DNA of 64,000 bases from Falsiphaeobacter marinintestinus. GTDB lineage: Bacteria > Pseudomonadota > Alphaproteobacteria > Rhodobacterales > Rhodobacteraceae. Below the pieces are notes generated by a model. It did no database searches. It was not told where the DNA came from and saw only the letters and a list, made by a program, of their open reading frames with translations. Positions 1 to 10,000 of the stretch are shown one piece after another. Each line of letters starts with the position of its first letter. The stretch's first letter is position 1. The stretch spans positions 124,001-188,000 of the forward strand of contig NZ_VOGO01000008.1 of the NCBI RefSeq assembly GCF_007923355.1, given 5' to 3'. The position numbers and the translations under genes are program-made.

Positions 1-1277
1 GCGTTTTCGGTCACTGCCGTCACAATCCCGATCAGCATTGGCGCGATAAACGACGTTGCCCGGCCAGACAGACCATACAGTCCGAAATACTCTGTCGGGG
101 CATCCGGGTCCGAATGGCGCACCATCAACGACCGGCTTGCGGATTGCAGAACCCCGCCCATGCCGCCGATCAGCGCACCAAGGATGAAGAACACTGTATC
201 CGGCAAGGTCGATCCTTCGGCCAGCGGAATGCCAAACGCCTGATCCCGCGACATCGACACAAGCGTGATACAGACAAAGATCAGAACCCAGATCGCTGCA
301 ATGATCACTGGTTTCGGGCCGAACCGCCGGTCAGCCTTGCCGCCCAGATAGCTGAAGATCACCGACGATATCAGCGCCACGATCCCGAAAACGCCGATCT
401 CGGTAATGCTCCAGTCCAGCACCAGAAGCGCATAGGTGCCGCCAAAACTGTACAACCCGTTCAGCGCATCGCGATAGAACATCGACGAACCCAGATAGGC
501 GAACAGGCTGGTCCGGTTCACCAACCCTTTGACCAGCGTCCAAAGCGCGCGCAGCGCGTCGCCCAGACTGGCGTGGTCATTGGTTTTCCCGTCGTCGCGC
601 ACCCACAGGAAATAGGGGATCATGAAAACCGCGAACCACAATGCTGTAACCGGCCCCACGGCCCGAGTGCCTTCGCGCTCGGTGGCGTTCAGACCAAAGA
701 TCGGATCCAGCCCGATCAGGGTCTTGCCATTGCCCTGTTCGGCAAAGAACAGCAGAAAGATCAAAAGCGCGACGAACCCGCCCAGATAGCCGAAGGCAAA
801 CCCCGACCCGGAAATGGCGCCGATTTCTTCGTCATCGCCCAAACTCGGTAACTGCGAATTCACGAAAATCAAGGCAAATTCGGCGCCGATAAACCCGATG
901 CCAAACGACATCAGCATCCACCACATGTTCGACCCGTCCGGCTGCGCAAACCACAGCGCGCCTGCGCCAACGACATACATGGCAGAAAACACACCGATCC
1001 ACGGGATACGTTTGCCAGACAGATCCGCCATTGCGCCAAGGACCGGCGCGCCAAACCCAATGATCAACCCGGTGATCGTCAGCCCCAGCGCCCATGTGCT
1101 TTGCGCGCGGGCATCTGCTGCGGCCTCGGTTAAGCCCATTCCGGCAAAATGCGCGGTGGCGACGCTGGCGAAATAGGGGCCAAAGATAAAGGTCACCAAC
1201 AATGTATGGTAAGGCTGGCTGGCCCAATCAAAGAAGTACCAGCCCCAAATCCGCTTGCGTGGTGTCACTGTGCTCAT
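1..1277 (-). CDS. UMF1/Atg22-like MFS transporter (3' end outside window)
   Basis: Polytopic inner-membrane protein of the major facilitator superfamily. The reading frame opens with MSTVTPRKRIWGWYFFDWAS at a CAT (1275-1277) preceded on the minus strand by a GGGGCGGAG ribosome site, and stays open to the left edge, so about 425 residues are visible and the C-terminus is missing. The N-terminal WYFFDWASQPYHTLLVTF stretch is typical of the UMF1 (Atg22-like) branch. Helices alternate with loops such as MADLSGKRIPW (the MFS loop 2-3 position) and KADRRFGPKP. Substrates of bacterial UMF1 proteins are unknown. Alternative long frames on the plus strand here are shadows. Family assignment is firm, substrate is not. 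Confidence 0.85.
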   Translation of the reverse strand, partial: MSTVTPRKRIWGWYFFDWASQPYHTLLVTFIFGPYFASVATAHFAGMGLTEAAADARAQSTWALGLTITGLIIGFGAPVLGAMADLSGKRIPWIGVFSAMYVVGAGALWFAQPDGSNMWWMLMSFGIGFIGAEFALIFVNSQLPSLGDDEEIGAISGSGFAFGYLGGFVALLIFLLFFAEQGNGKTLIGLDPIFGLNATEREGTRAVGPVTALWFAVFMIPYFLWVRDDGKTNDHASLGDALRALWTLVKGLVNRTSLFAYLGSSMFYRDALNGLYSFGGTYALLVLDWSITEIGVFGIVALISSVIFSYLGGKADRRFGPKPVIIAAIWVLIFVCITLVSMSRDQAFGIPLAEGSTLPDTVFFILGALIGGMGGVLQSASRSLMVRHSDPDAPTEYFGLYGLSGRATSFIAPMLIGIVTAVTEN

Positions 1278-1474
1278 TCTCCGCCCCCCCATTCTTTCCA
1301 ATGGATTAAGACCGTTTGTGCACAAATAAAGCAAGTCTGACAAAGACATGATGCCGATCTGGGTTCAATTTTCACCATCTCGGTGTGACCACACCCCGGA
1401 TCACGCGCGTCTTCACTTGTCCTTTGCGCAAGCAGCCATTACGTCTTTGCCAGACAAGACGGAGAGACACGACA

Positions 1475-1762
1475 ATGATGGCAATCTACGGACCGCTGCA
1501 GCTTATCCTAAGCGTGGCCTATTTCTTCGTCATCGTGCACGTGATCATGAGCTGGCTGATCAATTTCCAGATCCTCAACCTGCATCAGCAGGTCGTGGCG
1601 CAGATCTGGTACGGTCTGAACCGTGTCCTTGAACCGATCTATGCCCCGATCCGGCGCATCCTGCCCGATACAGGCGGCTTGGATCTGGCCCCCTTGGTCG
1701 CGTTCCTGATCATCATATCGCTACAGAACTATATCCTGCCTACCATATTTGGATTTATGTAG
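1475..1762 (+). CDS. YggT family integral membrane protein
   Basis: Small two-block membrane protein of 95 residues, of the YggT family found beside cell-division or osmotic-stress genes in many proteobacteria. The start at ATG 1475 is chosen because GGAGAG lies 8 bases upstream; the frame is open further upstream but has no ribosome site there. Visible features are a hydrophobic N-terminal helix (LQLILSVAYFFVIVHVIMSW), the conserved NRVLEPIYAPIRRILP loop, the DLAP motif and a second helix ending IISLQNYILPTIFG. The molecular role is unknown. It is co-directional with recQ but separated by about 90 bases. Confidence 0.88.
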   Translation: MMAIYGPLQLILSVAYFFVIVHVIMSWLINFQILNLHQQVVAQIWYGLNRVLEPIYAPIRRILPDTGGLDLAPLVAFLIIISLQNYILPTIFGFM

Positions 1763-1850
1763 CCTGCCGCCCCTTGTTCACGGATTCTGAGTATGTGAGA
1801 CTGCATCCTCAAGAGCAGTAGCACCAACAGATGACGTGAGGCCCCCGTTC

Positions 1851-3890
1851 ATGCCCCAAGCGGACCAGATCCTGCGGGATGTGTTTGGATTCGATGATTT
1901 CCGGCCCGGACAGGGCGAAATCGTCGATGCAGTGGCGCAGGGCGAAAACGTTCTGGCCATCATGCCCACCGGCGGCGGCAAATCCCTTTGTTTCCAACTT
2001 CCTGCGCTGATCCGCGATGGCGTAACCGTCGTGATCTCGCCTCTGATTGCCTTGATGCGCGATCAGGTGCGCGCGCTGCAAGAGGCTGGCGTTTGCGCCG
2101 GCGCGCTGACCTCGGGCAATACCGAAGAAGAAACCGAAGCAGTCTGGACCTCGCTGGAGGCGGGTGAGTTGAAACTGCTGTACATGGCGCCTGAACGTCT
2201 TGCCTCGGGGGCGGCAATGGGGATGTTGCGGCGGATCGGTGTCAGCATGATCGCCGTGGACGAGGCCCACTGCGTCAGCCAGTGGGGTCATGATTTCCGC
2301 CCCGATTATCTGCGGATCGGCGAACTGCGCCGGGCCTTGGACGTGCCGTTGTCGGCATTTACCGCGACCGCAGACGCTGAAACCCGCGAAGAAATCGTTG
2401 AAAAGCTATTCGACGGTGCGCCGCCGCGCAGTTTCCTGCGCGGGTTCGACCGGCCCAACATCCACCTTGCCTTTGCCACCAAGGACGGGCCGCGCCGCCA
2501 GATCCTTGAATTTGCCGCGGTCCGCAAAGGCCGCTCGGGCATCGTTTATTGCGGCACCCGCGCCAAGACAGAAGCACTGGCCAAAGCGTTACGCGACGAA
2601 GGCCACAGTGCCTGCCACTATCACGGTGGCATGGACGCCGAAGACCGGCGCATCGTTGAAGCCCGGTTTGCCCGTGAAGATGGGTTGATCGTGGTCGCCA
2701 CTGTCGCCTTTGGCATGGGTATCGACAAACCCGACATCCGCTGGGTTGCCCACGCGGACCTGCCAAAATCGATCGAATCCTATTATCAGGAAATCGGCCG
2801 CGCCGGGCGCGATGGCGCACCGGCCGAAACCCTGACCCTGTTCGGCCCTGATGACATTCGGTTGCGCCGCTCGCAAATCGACGAAGGTCTGGCCCCGCCC
2901 GAACGCCGCTCCGCCGATCATGCGCGCCTGAACGCGCTTCTCGGCCTGGCCGAGGCATTGACCTGCCGCCGTCAAACCCTGCTGTCCTATTTCGGCGAAG
3001 ATTCGGCACCTTGCGGCCATTGCGATCTCTGCGACACGCCGGTCGACTGCTTTGACGGCACCACAGCCGTGCGCATGGCGCTGTCGGCGATGCTGCGCAC
3101 CGAAGAATGGTTCGGATCGGGCCATCTGATCGACATCTTGACCGGGGCCGACACCGACAAGATCCGCGCGCGCAACCATGCCAGCCTGCCGACCTATGGC
3201 GTCGGAACCGAATATGACAAACGCCAGTGGCAGGCGATTTTCCGGCAGATGATGGGACACGATCTGGTGCGTCCTGACCCCGAACGCCATGGCGCGCTGC
3301 GCATGACCGAAGCGGCCTTGCCGATCCTGCGGGGTGAATCCGGCATCCAACTGCGCCGCGATACGATCCGCAAAGCCGCGCGCCGTCCGGCGGTCAAGGC
3401 TCTGGTATCCGACGAAGATGCACCGCTGTTGTCGGCGCTCAAGGCCAAGCGGCGCGCCTTGGCCGAGGCCGCGAAAGTACCGGCATACGTGATCTTCACC
3501 GACAAGACGCTGATCGAAATGGCCGAAACCCGGCCTGCAACGCTGGACCAGATGGCCGGGATCAGCGGTGTTGGTGCCAAAAAGCTTGAGCGATATGGCG
3601 CCATGTTCCTTGAAGTGATCACCGGCGCGTCCGAGGCTATGCATCCCTCGCGCCGAAAACTGGCCGGGCGCGACTCTGGCTCACTCTATGACCAACTGCT
3701 GGAAGCACAGGCCGGATTGTCGCGTGGCGAGGGCGGGATCGACAAACCACTCAGCTGTTCTGCGTCGCAACTGGCCAAGGTGGCCAAGATGCGCCCCGAT
3801 GATGAGGCCGGGCTAACCCGGTTGCTGGGCGAACGCCGCGCTGAACGCTTTGGCCCCGCCTTTCTGGACGTTCTGCGTGCGGCGGGCTAA
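1851..3890 (+). CDS. recQ: ATP-dependent DNA helicase RecQ
   Basis: 3'-5' superfamily 2 DNA helicase of recombination and replication-fork repair, 679 residues. The order is: RecQ N-terminal helicase core with Walker A (MPTGGGKS, about residues 38-45), the DEAH box in AVDEAHCVSQWGHDFRPDY, and the helicase C motif with QEIGRAGRDG. Then come the zinc-binding RQC part (C-x16-C-x2-C-x2-C, ending CGHCDLC) and an HRDC domain (IFTDKTLIEMA, GISGVGAKKLERYG). About 60 extra residues follow. ATG 1851 with GTGAGG 9 bases upstream is preferred over the in-frame GTG at 1836. The next gene, yaaA, follows after 30 bases and may be co-transcribed. Confidence 0.96.
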   Translation: MPQADQILRDVFGFDDFRPGQGEIVDAVAQGENVLAIMPTGGGKSLCFQLPALIRDGVTVVISPLIALMRDQVRALQEAGVCAGALTSGNTEEETEAVWTSLEAGELKLLYMAPERLASGAAMGMLRRIGVSMIAVDEAHCVSQWGHDFRPDYLRIGELRRALDVPLSAFTATADAETREEIVEKLFDGAPPRSFLRGFDRPNIHLAFATKDGPRRQILEFAAVRKGRSGIVYCGTRAKTEALAKALRDEGHSACHYHGGMDAEDRRIVEARFAREDGLIVVATVAFGMGIDKPDIRWVAHADLPKSIESYYQEIGRAGRDGAPAETLTLFGPDDIRLRRSQIDEGLAPPERRSADHARLNALLGLAEALTCRRQTLLSYFGEDSAPCGHCDLCDTPVDCFDGTTAVRMALSAMLRTEEWFGSGHLIDILTGADTDKIRARNHASLPTYGVGTEYDKRQWQAIFRQMMGHDLVRPDPERHGALRMTEAALPILRGESGIQLRRDTIRKAARRPAVKALVSDEDAPLLSALKAKRRALAEAAKVPAYVIFTDKTLIEMAETRPATLDQMAGISGVGAKKLERYGAMFLEVITGASEAMHPSRRKLAGRDSGSLYDQLLEAQAGLSRGEGGIDKPLSCSASQLAKVAKMRPDDEAGLTRLLGERRAERFGPAFLDVLRAAG

Positions 3891-3920
3891 ATCCGGTGAA
3901 ATGATCGAAAGGGAAAGACC

Positions 3921-4694
3921 ATGCTGGTTGTGATTTCTCCGGCCAAACGGCTGGACTGGTCCGAACATGACGGCCCGGTGACCGAGCCCGAGTTTCTGAC
4001 CGATGCCAACCGGTTGGCCCGGACCGCACGCAATCTGACGCTAAGCAAGCTGCAGGACCTGATGGATATCAGCCCCGATCTGGCCCGGCTGAACCGTGAC
4101 CGGTATCGCGATTTTCAGGACGCGCCCGAGCCTGAGGTGACCCGCCCTGCGGCGCTGGCCTTTGCCGGTGACACCTATCTGGGGCTCGAAGCCGGGTCGC
4201 TGGACAGCGATGAAATGGCATGGGCCCAGGATCATCTGCGCATTCTGTCCGGGCTTTATGGCGTGCTGCGCCCGCTGGACGCCATTCAGGCCTATCGGCT
4301 GGAAATGGGCAGCCGCCTGAAAACCCGTCGCGGCACATCACTCTACGATTACTGGGGCACGCAGATCTCAAAAACGTTGAATGCCCAAGGCAGCGACCTT
4401 GGGACCGACACATTGGTCAATTGCGCCAGTCAGGAATACTTTGGCGCGGTTGATCCCAAGGCCCTGAAGCTGCGCATCGTCACCCCGGTGTTTATGGAAG
4501 ACAAACCCGGTGGCCCCAAGATCGTCAGCTTTTTTGCCAAAAAGGCGCGCGGCGCAATGGCCCGGTTTATCATTCAGAACCGGCTGACCGATGCGGCGGC
4601 CCTAACCACATTTGATACCGGCGGCTATGTCTATCAGCCCGACCTGTCAGACCCGGACCGCCCGGTATTCATACGCCCGGCAGACGCGCAATAA
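3921..4694 (+). CDS. yaaA: Peroxide stress protein YaaA (DUF328)
   Basis: Cytoplasmic protein of the YaaA/DUF328 family, 257 residues, the normal length. In E. coli the homologue lowers free intracellular iron under H2O2 stress, protecting DNA. The N-terminus MLVVISPAKRLDW is the family signature. Other hallmarks are the ILSGLYGVLRPLD block, EMGSRL, the LVNCASQEYFGAVD stretch and the late FFAKKARGAMARFII block. A GAAAGGGA ribosome site precedes the ATG. It lies 30 bases after recQ, so a repair/oxidative-stress pairing is possible. It converges with the histidine kinase, the two stops being only a base or so apart. Confidence 0.93.
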   Translation: MLVVISPAKRLDWSEHDGPVTEPEFLTDANRLARTARNLTLSKLQDLMDISPDLARLNRDRYRDFQDAPEPEVTRPAALAFAGDTYLGLEAGSLDSDEMAWAQDHLRILSGLYGVLRPLDAIQAYRLEMGSRLKTRRGTSLYDYWGTQISKTLNAQGSDLGTDTLVNCASQEYFGAVDPKALKLRIVTPVFMEDKPGGPKIVSFFAKKARGAMARFIIQNRLTDAAALTTFDTGGYVYQPDLSDPDRPVFIRPADAQ

Positions 4695-4695
4695 G

Positions 4696-6915
4696 TCACG
4701 CGTCTGCGTCGCGATCCAGCGGATCCGCACCCGTTGGATGATACCGCTGGATCCGCTCGCAGATCACGGATTTGCGCAACGGTTTGGTCAGGTAATCGTC
4801 CAGACCGGCGGCCAGAATATCTTCGGCGTCCCCCGCCATGGCATGCGCGGTCAGCGCGATGACAGGCGTATGGCGACCAATGCCGGATTGCAGCGCCCGG
4901 ATTTCGCGCGTGGCGGTTTTGCCATCCATTTTGGGCATGGAAATATCCATGAACACCAGATCCGGCTTGAAATCCCGATACGCGTCGACGGCAGCAAAGC
5001 CATTGTCGGCAAAGACCAGATCGATGTTCAGATCCTGAACCATCTTTTTGAACACCAACTGGTTGGTCTTGTTGTCCTCGGCCGCCAGAATGCGCATCCT
5101 GCGTCCCGCGCCTGCAGGCATCATCGGGTCCTTGGCGGCCACCGAAGTCGAGATATCGTCCGGATCATACACCGACGCGGCCGACGTCAGCGCCCCGAAG
5201 TCGGCCAATTTGCCAAACAGGTCCGCCCGCGAGATCGGTTTTTGCAGAACGCCCTGCACAATCCGGACGGCGGGGTCGTTCTGGGTAAACGCCGGGTTCG
5301 AACTTAGCAGCAGGATCGGCGTATCGACCCAGCCCGCTTCACGCAGTTTGACGGCCAGCTCCAGTCCATCCATACCCGGCATGTTGTGATCGCTCAGGAC
5401 AATGTCGATATCTTCCGTCATCGCGGCCAGCGCTTCGGGTCCCGAGGCGCAGCAGGTGACTTGCACTCCCAGTTGCTTCAGTTGCCGTTCCAGGACATCG
5501 CGATTCACCAACAAATCATCGACCACAAGAACATGGTTCAGACCTTCGGGCAGATGCGGCGGCATCGGTTGCGCGCCATCCGCCTTGGGCAGCGCCAACC
5601 TGAACCCAAAACACGACCCAACGCCTTCTTCGCTTTCGACCCAGACCGACCCCTTCATCAGTTCGACCAATCGCCGCGAGATCGCCAGACCCAGCCCGGT
5701 GCCTTCGAACTGGCGGTTCCGGTCGTCTTCGACCTGATTGAACTCTCCGAAAATGTGATCGATCTTTTTGCGCGGGATGCCGATTCCGGTGTCTTCAATC
5801 GCGATATGAATCGCCGTTCGCGCCTCGTCTGCGCCCGGCACGCCGGTGATGCGGATCAATACATGGCCAGAATTGGTGAATTTCACCGCGTTGCCGACAA
5901 GATTGGTCAAAATCTGGCGGATTCGACCCGGATCGCCAATGAACCGCGTCGGCAGGAACAGATCATAATCCACCAGCAGATCGAGTCCCTTGTCGCGCAG
6001 CGTCGGTTGCAGCAGCATGACAACTTCGTGGATGCAGCGTTCCAGATCGAATGGCTCCGGGTGCAGCACCAGTTTGTCAGCCTCGATCTTGGAATAATCC
6101 AGAACGTCATTGATGATCACCAGCAGCGCCTCGCCGGAATTCTTGATGGTGTCGGCGTACAGGCGCTGTTCCTCGCTCAACTCGGTATCGCTCATCAGTT
6201 CGGCCATGCCGACCACGCCGTTCATCGGCGTTCGAATTTCGTGGCTCATGTTGGCAAGGAAGGCCGATTTGGCGCGGTTGGCGGCCTCGGCCCGGGCGCG
6301 CGCCGCCTTAAGCTCGGCCTCATAGCGCACGGATGAGGTGATGTTCAGGGCCAAGCTTACCACATCGCCATCTGCGGCGCGGTGGTCGATCAGCTTGATG
6401 TACTGGTTGTTCCAAAGCTGAAGCACCACTGGCGGCGGGGCGGCTTTGAACCAGCGCTGCGTCATCATATGCCGCCAGTCCCGGGCGCGCATGGACCCGG
6501 TATTGACCAGACCCTCATCCGTCAAAATCTGCAGAATGCGGGTGTAACAGACCCCCGGTTCGACTTCCTCAAGCCCGTCGAACACGTTCAGATAAGCTGT
6601 GTTTGCGCCGATCAAGGTGTTGTCGCTGTTGAAAAACGCGAACCCGTCCTGAATTGTCTGGATCGAATACCACAACCGCCGTTCAGCGATTTCGATCTTC
6701 TGGTTGGCCTCGCTCAGATCCGATTTGACCCGTTCGTTTTCGAAGCGAACCGTTTCGACCTCGGCCTGGGTTTCCCCAATCCGGCGGGTCAGCGCCATCG
6801 CGTGATGGCCCAGTTTGCGGTTTGCCGACGTCAGTTCGGCCTGCTTGAGTTCAAGCAGACGTTCAGCGGCCAGACGCGCGCGACGTTCTTCCGAGAGTTT
6901 CTGGGCCAGGCTCAT
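4696..6915 (-). CDS. Hybrid sensor histidine kinase with two receiver domains
   Basis: Soluble hybrid histidine kinase, 739 residues from the start at 6915, where GGAG lies 8 bases upstream. The longer open frame to 7158 would overlap the start of the divergent macroglobulin gene and is not used. Order: N-terminal coiled coil (about 1-90), a PAS-like domain (about 90-190), HisKA with FLANMSHEIRTPMNG and phosphoacceptor about H225, and HATPase with N, G1 (DTGIGIP) and G2 (GTGLGL) boxes. A first REC domain (DHNMPG, phospho-Asp about 509) and a second REC domain (MDISMPKMDG, about D657) follow. No transmembrane segment or HPt domain is evident, so it needs a separate phosphotransfer partner. Its signal is unknown. 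Confidence 0.9.
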   Translation of the reverse strand: MSLAQKLSEERRARLAAERLLELKQAELTSANRKLGHHAMALTRRIGETQAEVETVRFENERVKSDLSEANQKIEIAERRLWYSIQTIQDGFAFFNSDNTLIGANTAYLNVFDGLEEVEPGVCYTRILQILTDEGLVNTGSMRARDWRHMMTQRWFKAAPPPVVLQLWNNQYIKLIDHRAADGDVVSLALNITSSVRYEAELKAARARAEAANRAKSAFLANMSHEIRTPMNGVVGMAELMSDTELSEEQRLYADTIKNSGEALLVIINDVLDYSKIEADKLVLHPEPFDLERCIHEVVMLLQPTLRDKGLDLLVDYDLFLPTRFIGDPGRIRQILTNLVGNAVKFTNSGHVLIRITGVPGADEARTAIHIAIEDTGIGIPRKKIDHIFGEFNQVEDDRNRQFEGTGLGLAISRRLVELMKGSVWVESEEGVGSCFGFRLALPKADGAQPMPPHLPEGLNHVLVVDDLLVNRDVLERQLKQLGVQVTCCASGPEALAAMTEDIDIVLSDHNMPGMDGLELAVKLREAGWVDTPILLLSSNPAFTQNDPAVRIVQGVLQKPISRADLFGKLADFGALTSAASVYDPDDISTSVAAKDPMMPAGAGRRMRILAAEDNKTNQLVFKKMVQDLNIDLVFADNGFAAVDAYRDFKPDLVFMDISMPKMDGKTATREIRALQSGIGRHTPVIALTAHAMAGDAEDILAAGLDDYLTKPLRKSVICERIQRYHPTGADPLDRDADA

Positions 6916-7042
6916 CCCTGCGGCTCCGCTTGCGGGGGTCTGGGTCACAGACTGGGCCAAAACCGTTGAAAAAGTGCGAACGGGGAATCGTTGCAAACAA
7001 GGCCAGCGCCATGCGACCCTAGCGGCAACCATGGAGGGTAAT

Positions 7043-10000
7043 ATGCGCAAGCTGGTACAGGTGATCTTGGCAGGGGCAATTGCGGTTTCGGGCCTGATAT
7101 CAATGGCATCGGCGCAGGGCGCAGCACCGGATTTCCGCTTTATCGTCACCCAGGACATGGATTTCTACGGATCTGACCTGGACGCATTGTTCGATACCGA
7201 CCTGCCATCTTGCGTTCGGGCCTGCAGTACACAAACGGCGTGCGCCGGTTTTACCTTCAATGCCCGCTCCAATGCCTGCTTCCCGAAATCCGCCGTCACG
7301 GACCGCACACCTTATGTCGGCGCGGTGTCCGCCGAAAAACTGCCGACGCTGGCCGCGGTTCGTTTGCGCGCCGAGATGCTGGTCAAATCCCTGGACTTTC
7401 TCACCAACGCTGACCGCACGGCGGCACGGACCCAGGCGCAGAACCTTGGTCTGATCCACCGCGCAGGCGGTCTGGATGTCGAAGCGTTGCTGGACGCGGC
7501 CCGGTCCCGCGCCGCCGCCGGTGATCCGCTTCAAGCGATGCGCTGGATGGGCGCTGCCGTGTCGCTGACCGATTTGTCGGTCTATTGGGCCGAATACAGC
7601 GATCTTTTGTTGGCCATCGAGTCCGGAAACAATTCCCAGCGCCGCGACTATCGCAATCGTGCCGTGTCGGCGGCAATCAACGCTTATCTACATGGCGAAA
7701 GCGCCAGCGCGCAAGCCCGTGCGCTGACCGTGCTGGCCACCGCGCTTGAGAAATCCGGGCGCGGGCGGCAGATGATCCCGGCTTTGCGGCTGGCCAACGA
7801 CATCCAGCCGCGCGCCGATATCGAAGCGGCATTGGACAAAGCGATTGCCAAATACGGGTTCCGCATCACGGACAGCACCGTCGAAAGCGACGCCGCCGCG
7901 CCGCGCATCTGCGCGCAGTTTTCCGAACCGCTGGTCAAGGCGGGGGTCGATTATGAACCTTTCGTGCGCCTGCCCGATGCCTCGCTGGTTGTGCAGGCTG
8001 ACGGCGACCAGCTGTGCATCGATGGGGTCGAACATGGCAAACGCTATCGTGTGACGCTCCGCCGGGGCCTGCCTGCCGCAAGTGGAGAGTTGCTTCATAA
8101 AGATGTCGACCTTACCCATTATGTCCGCGACCGCACGCCTGCGGTTCGCTTTCCGGGCCGGGCCTATGTCCTGCCGAAGGCCGCCGACGCGGCGTTGCCG
8201 GTCGAAACCGTTAATGTCACCGACCTTGATCTGACCCTGCGCCGGGTTAGTGACCGCAACCTGCTGCGCGCCATGCAGGACGGCTATTTCGGACGCCCCC
8301 TGTCAAAATGGGAAGACGAAGGTTTTGCCAGCGATGTCGCCGAAGATATCTGGTCCGGCACCGCGCAGGTTCAGACCGTCCTGAATCGTGAAATGACCAC
8401 CCGCCTGCCGATGGGCGAGGCGATTGCCGCGCTGCCCGCCGGGATCTATGCGTTGCGCGCCCGCGTTCCGGGGGCCGATCCGTGGGACAATCCCAGCGCG
8501 ACGCAATGGTTCGTGCTGTCCGATCTTGGCCTGTCCACCATGTCGGGCAATGACGGCCTGCATGTCACCGTGCGCAGCCTGTCCGACGCCCAGCCCAAGG
8601 CTGGCATCTCTGTCTCGCTGATCTCACGCGCCAATGCGGTTCTGGGAACGTCCGAAACCGACGCGCGGGGATATGCCCAATTCGACCCCGGCCTAACGCG
8701 CGGCACTGGCGGCGCGTCCCCGGCCATGGTGATCGCCGAACAGGGCGAGACCGATCTGGCGTTCCTTTCGCTCACCGATCCGGCGTTTGACCTCTCTGAT
8801 CGGGGTGTCGAAGGCCGCGCTCCGGCCGGGCCAGTCGATGTGTTCCTAACTACTGACCGAGGCGCGTACCGCGCAGGCGAGACGATCTTTGCCACCGCTT
8901 TGGCGCGAAACGGGCAAGCCGATGCCATCCAAGGCCTGCCGCTGATCGCCATCCTGACCCGCCCTGACGGCGTTGAATACCGCCGCCTGATTTCCGACGG
9001 TGGCCGCGCTGGCGGGCATGTCTTTGCCCTGCCGGTCGGCACCTCGGCCCCGCGCGGCAGTTGGAAACTGGCGATCCATTCCGATCCGAAATCCCCGGCA
9101 CTTGCCACTGAAACCCTGCTGGTCGAGGATTTCCTGCCTGAACGTATCGATTTCGACCTTGCTTTGCCAGATGCGCCGCTGCGCCCTGGTGACAGCCCGC
9201 CGCTGAGCATCGATGCTCGATATCTTTTTGGTGCCCCCGGCGCAGACCTGACCATCGACGGTCAGGTGCGCCTGCGCGCCAGCGACTCTATCGCCGCTTG
9301 GCCGGGCTATCGTTTTGGTCGTCACGATGCCGAACAGCGCACCGTCTCAAGTTACTTCGGTGGTAAGACCACAGACGCGCTTGGCAAGGCCGTCGTCCCC
9401 ATCGAACTGCCGCGCCCCGAAAGCGAGGGCCAGCCGATGCAGGCCACGGTGATTGCCCGCCTTGCCGACGGGTCCGCCCGCCCGGTCGAACGCCGCCTGA
9501 CCAAATCGGTTCAGCCCGCAGGCCCGGTGATTGGGATCAAACCGCTGTTTGACGATGTCGTGGCCGAAGGCAGCGACGCCGGGTTCCAGCTGATCGCCCT
9601 GTCGCCTGACCTGCAGCCTGCGCCCATGCGCGTCCGTTGGACTCTGAACCGCGTCGAAACCCGCTACCAGTGGTACCAGCTTTACGGCGACTGGAATTGG
9701 GAACCGATTACACGACGCTCCCGCATCGCCACCGGCGAAGCGGCCCTTGGCAGCGACCCGGTCCGCGTCTCATCCCCCGTCGACTGGGGCGAATACGAAC
9801 TGGTCGTCGAACGCGTCGACGGCCCCTATGCAGCCGCCTCAGCCGATTTCTACGCAGGCTGGTACGTGTCCGCTGACGCGACCTCGACCCCTGACCGGCT
9901 TGAGCTGTCGCTGGACCGCGACGGCTATGCCCCCGGCGACACCGCGCAACTCAGGATCGTGCCGCGCATGGCCGGCACCGCGCTGATCACCGTCATGTCT

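Noticed and set aside
114-851. Plus-strand 245-codon frame at the left edge
   Set aside because: Antisense to the MFS transporter, whose minus-strand translation has regular transmembrane helices and a good start.
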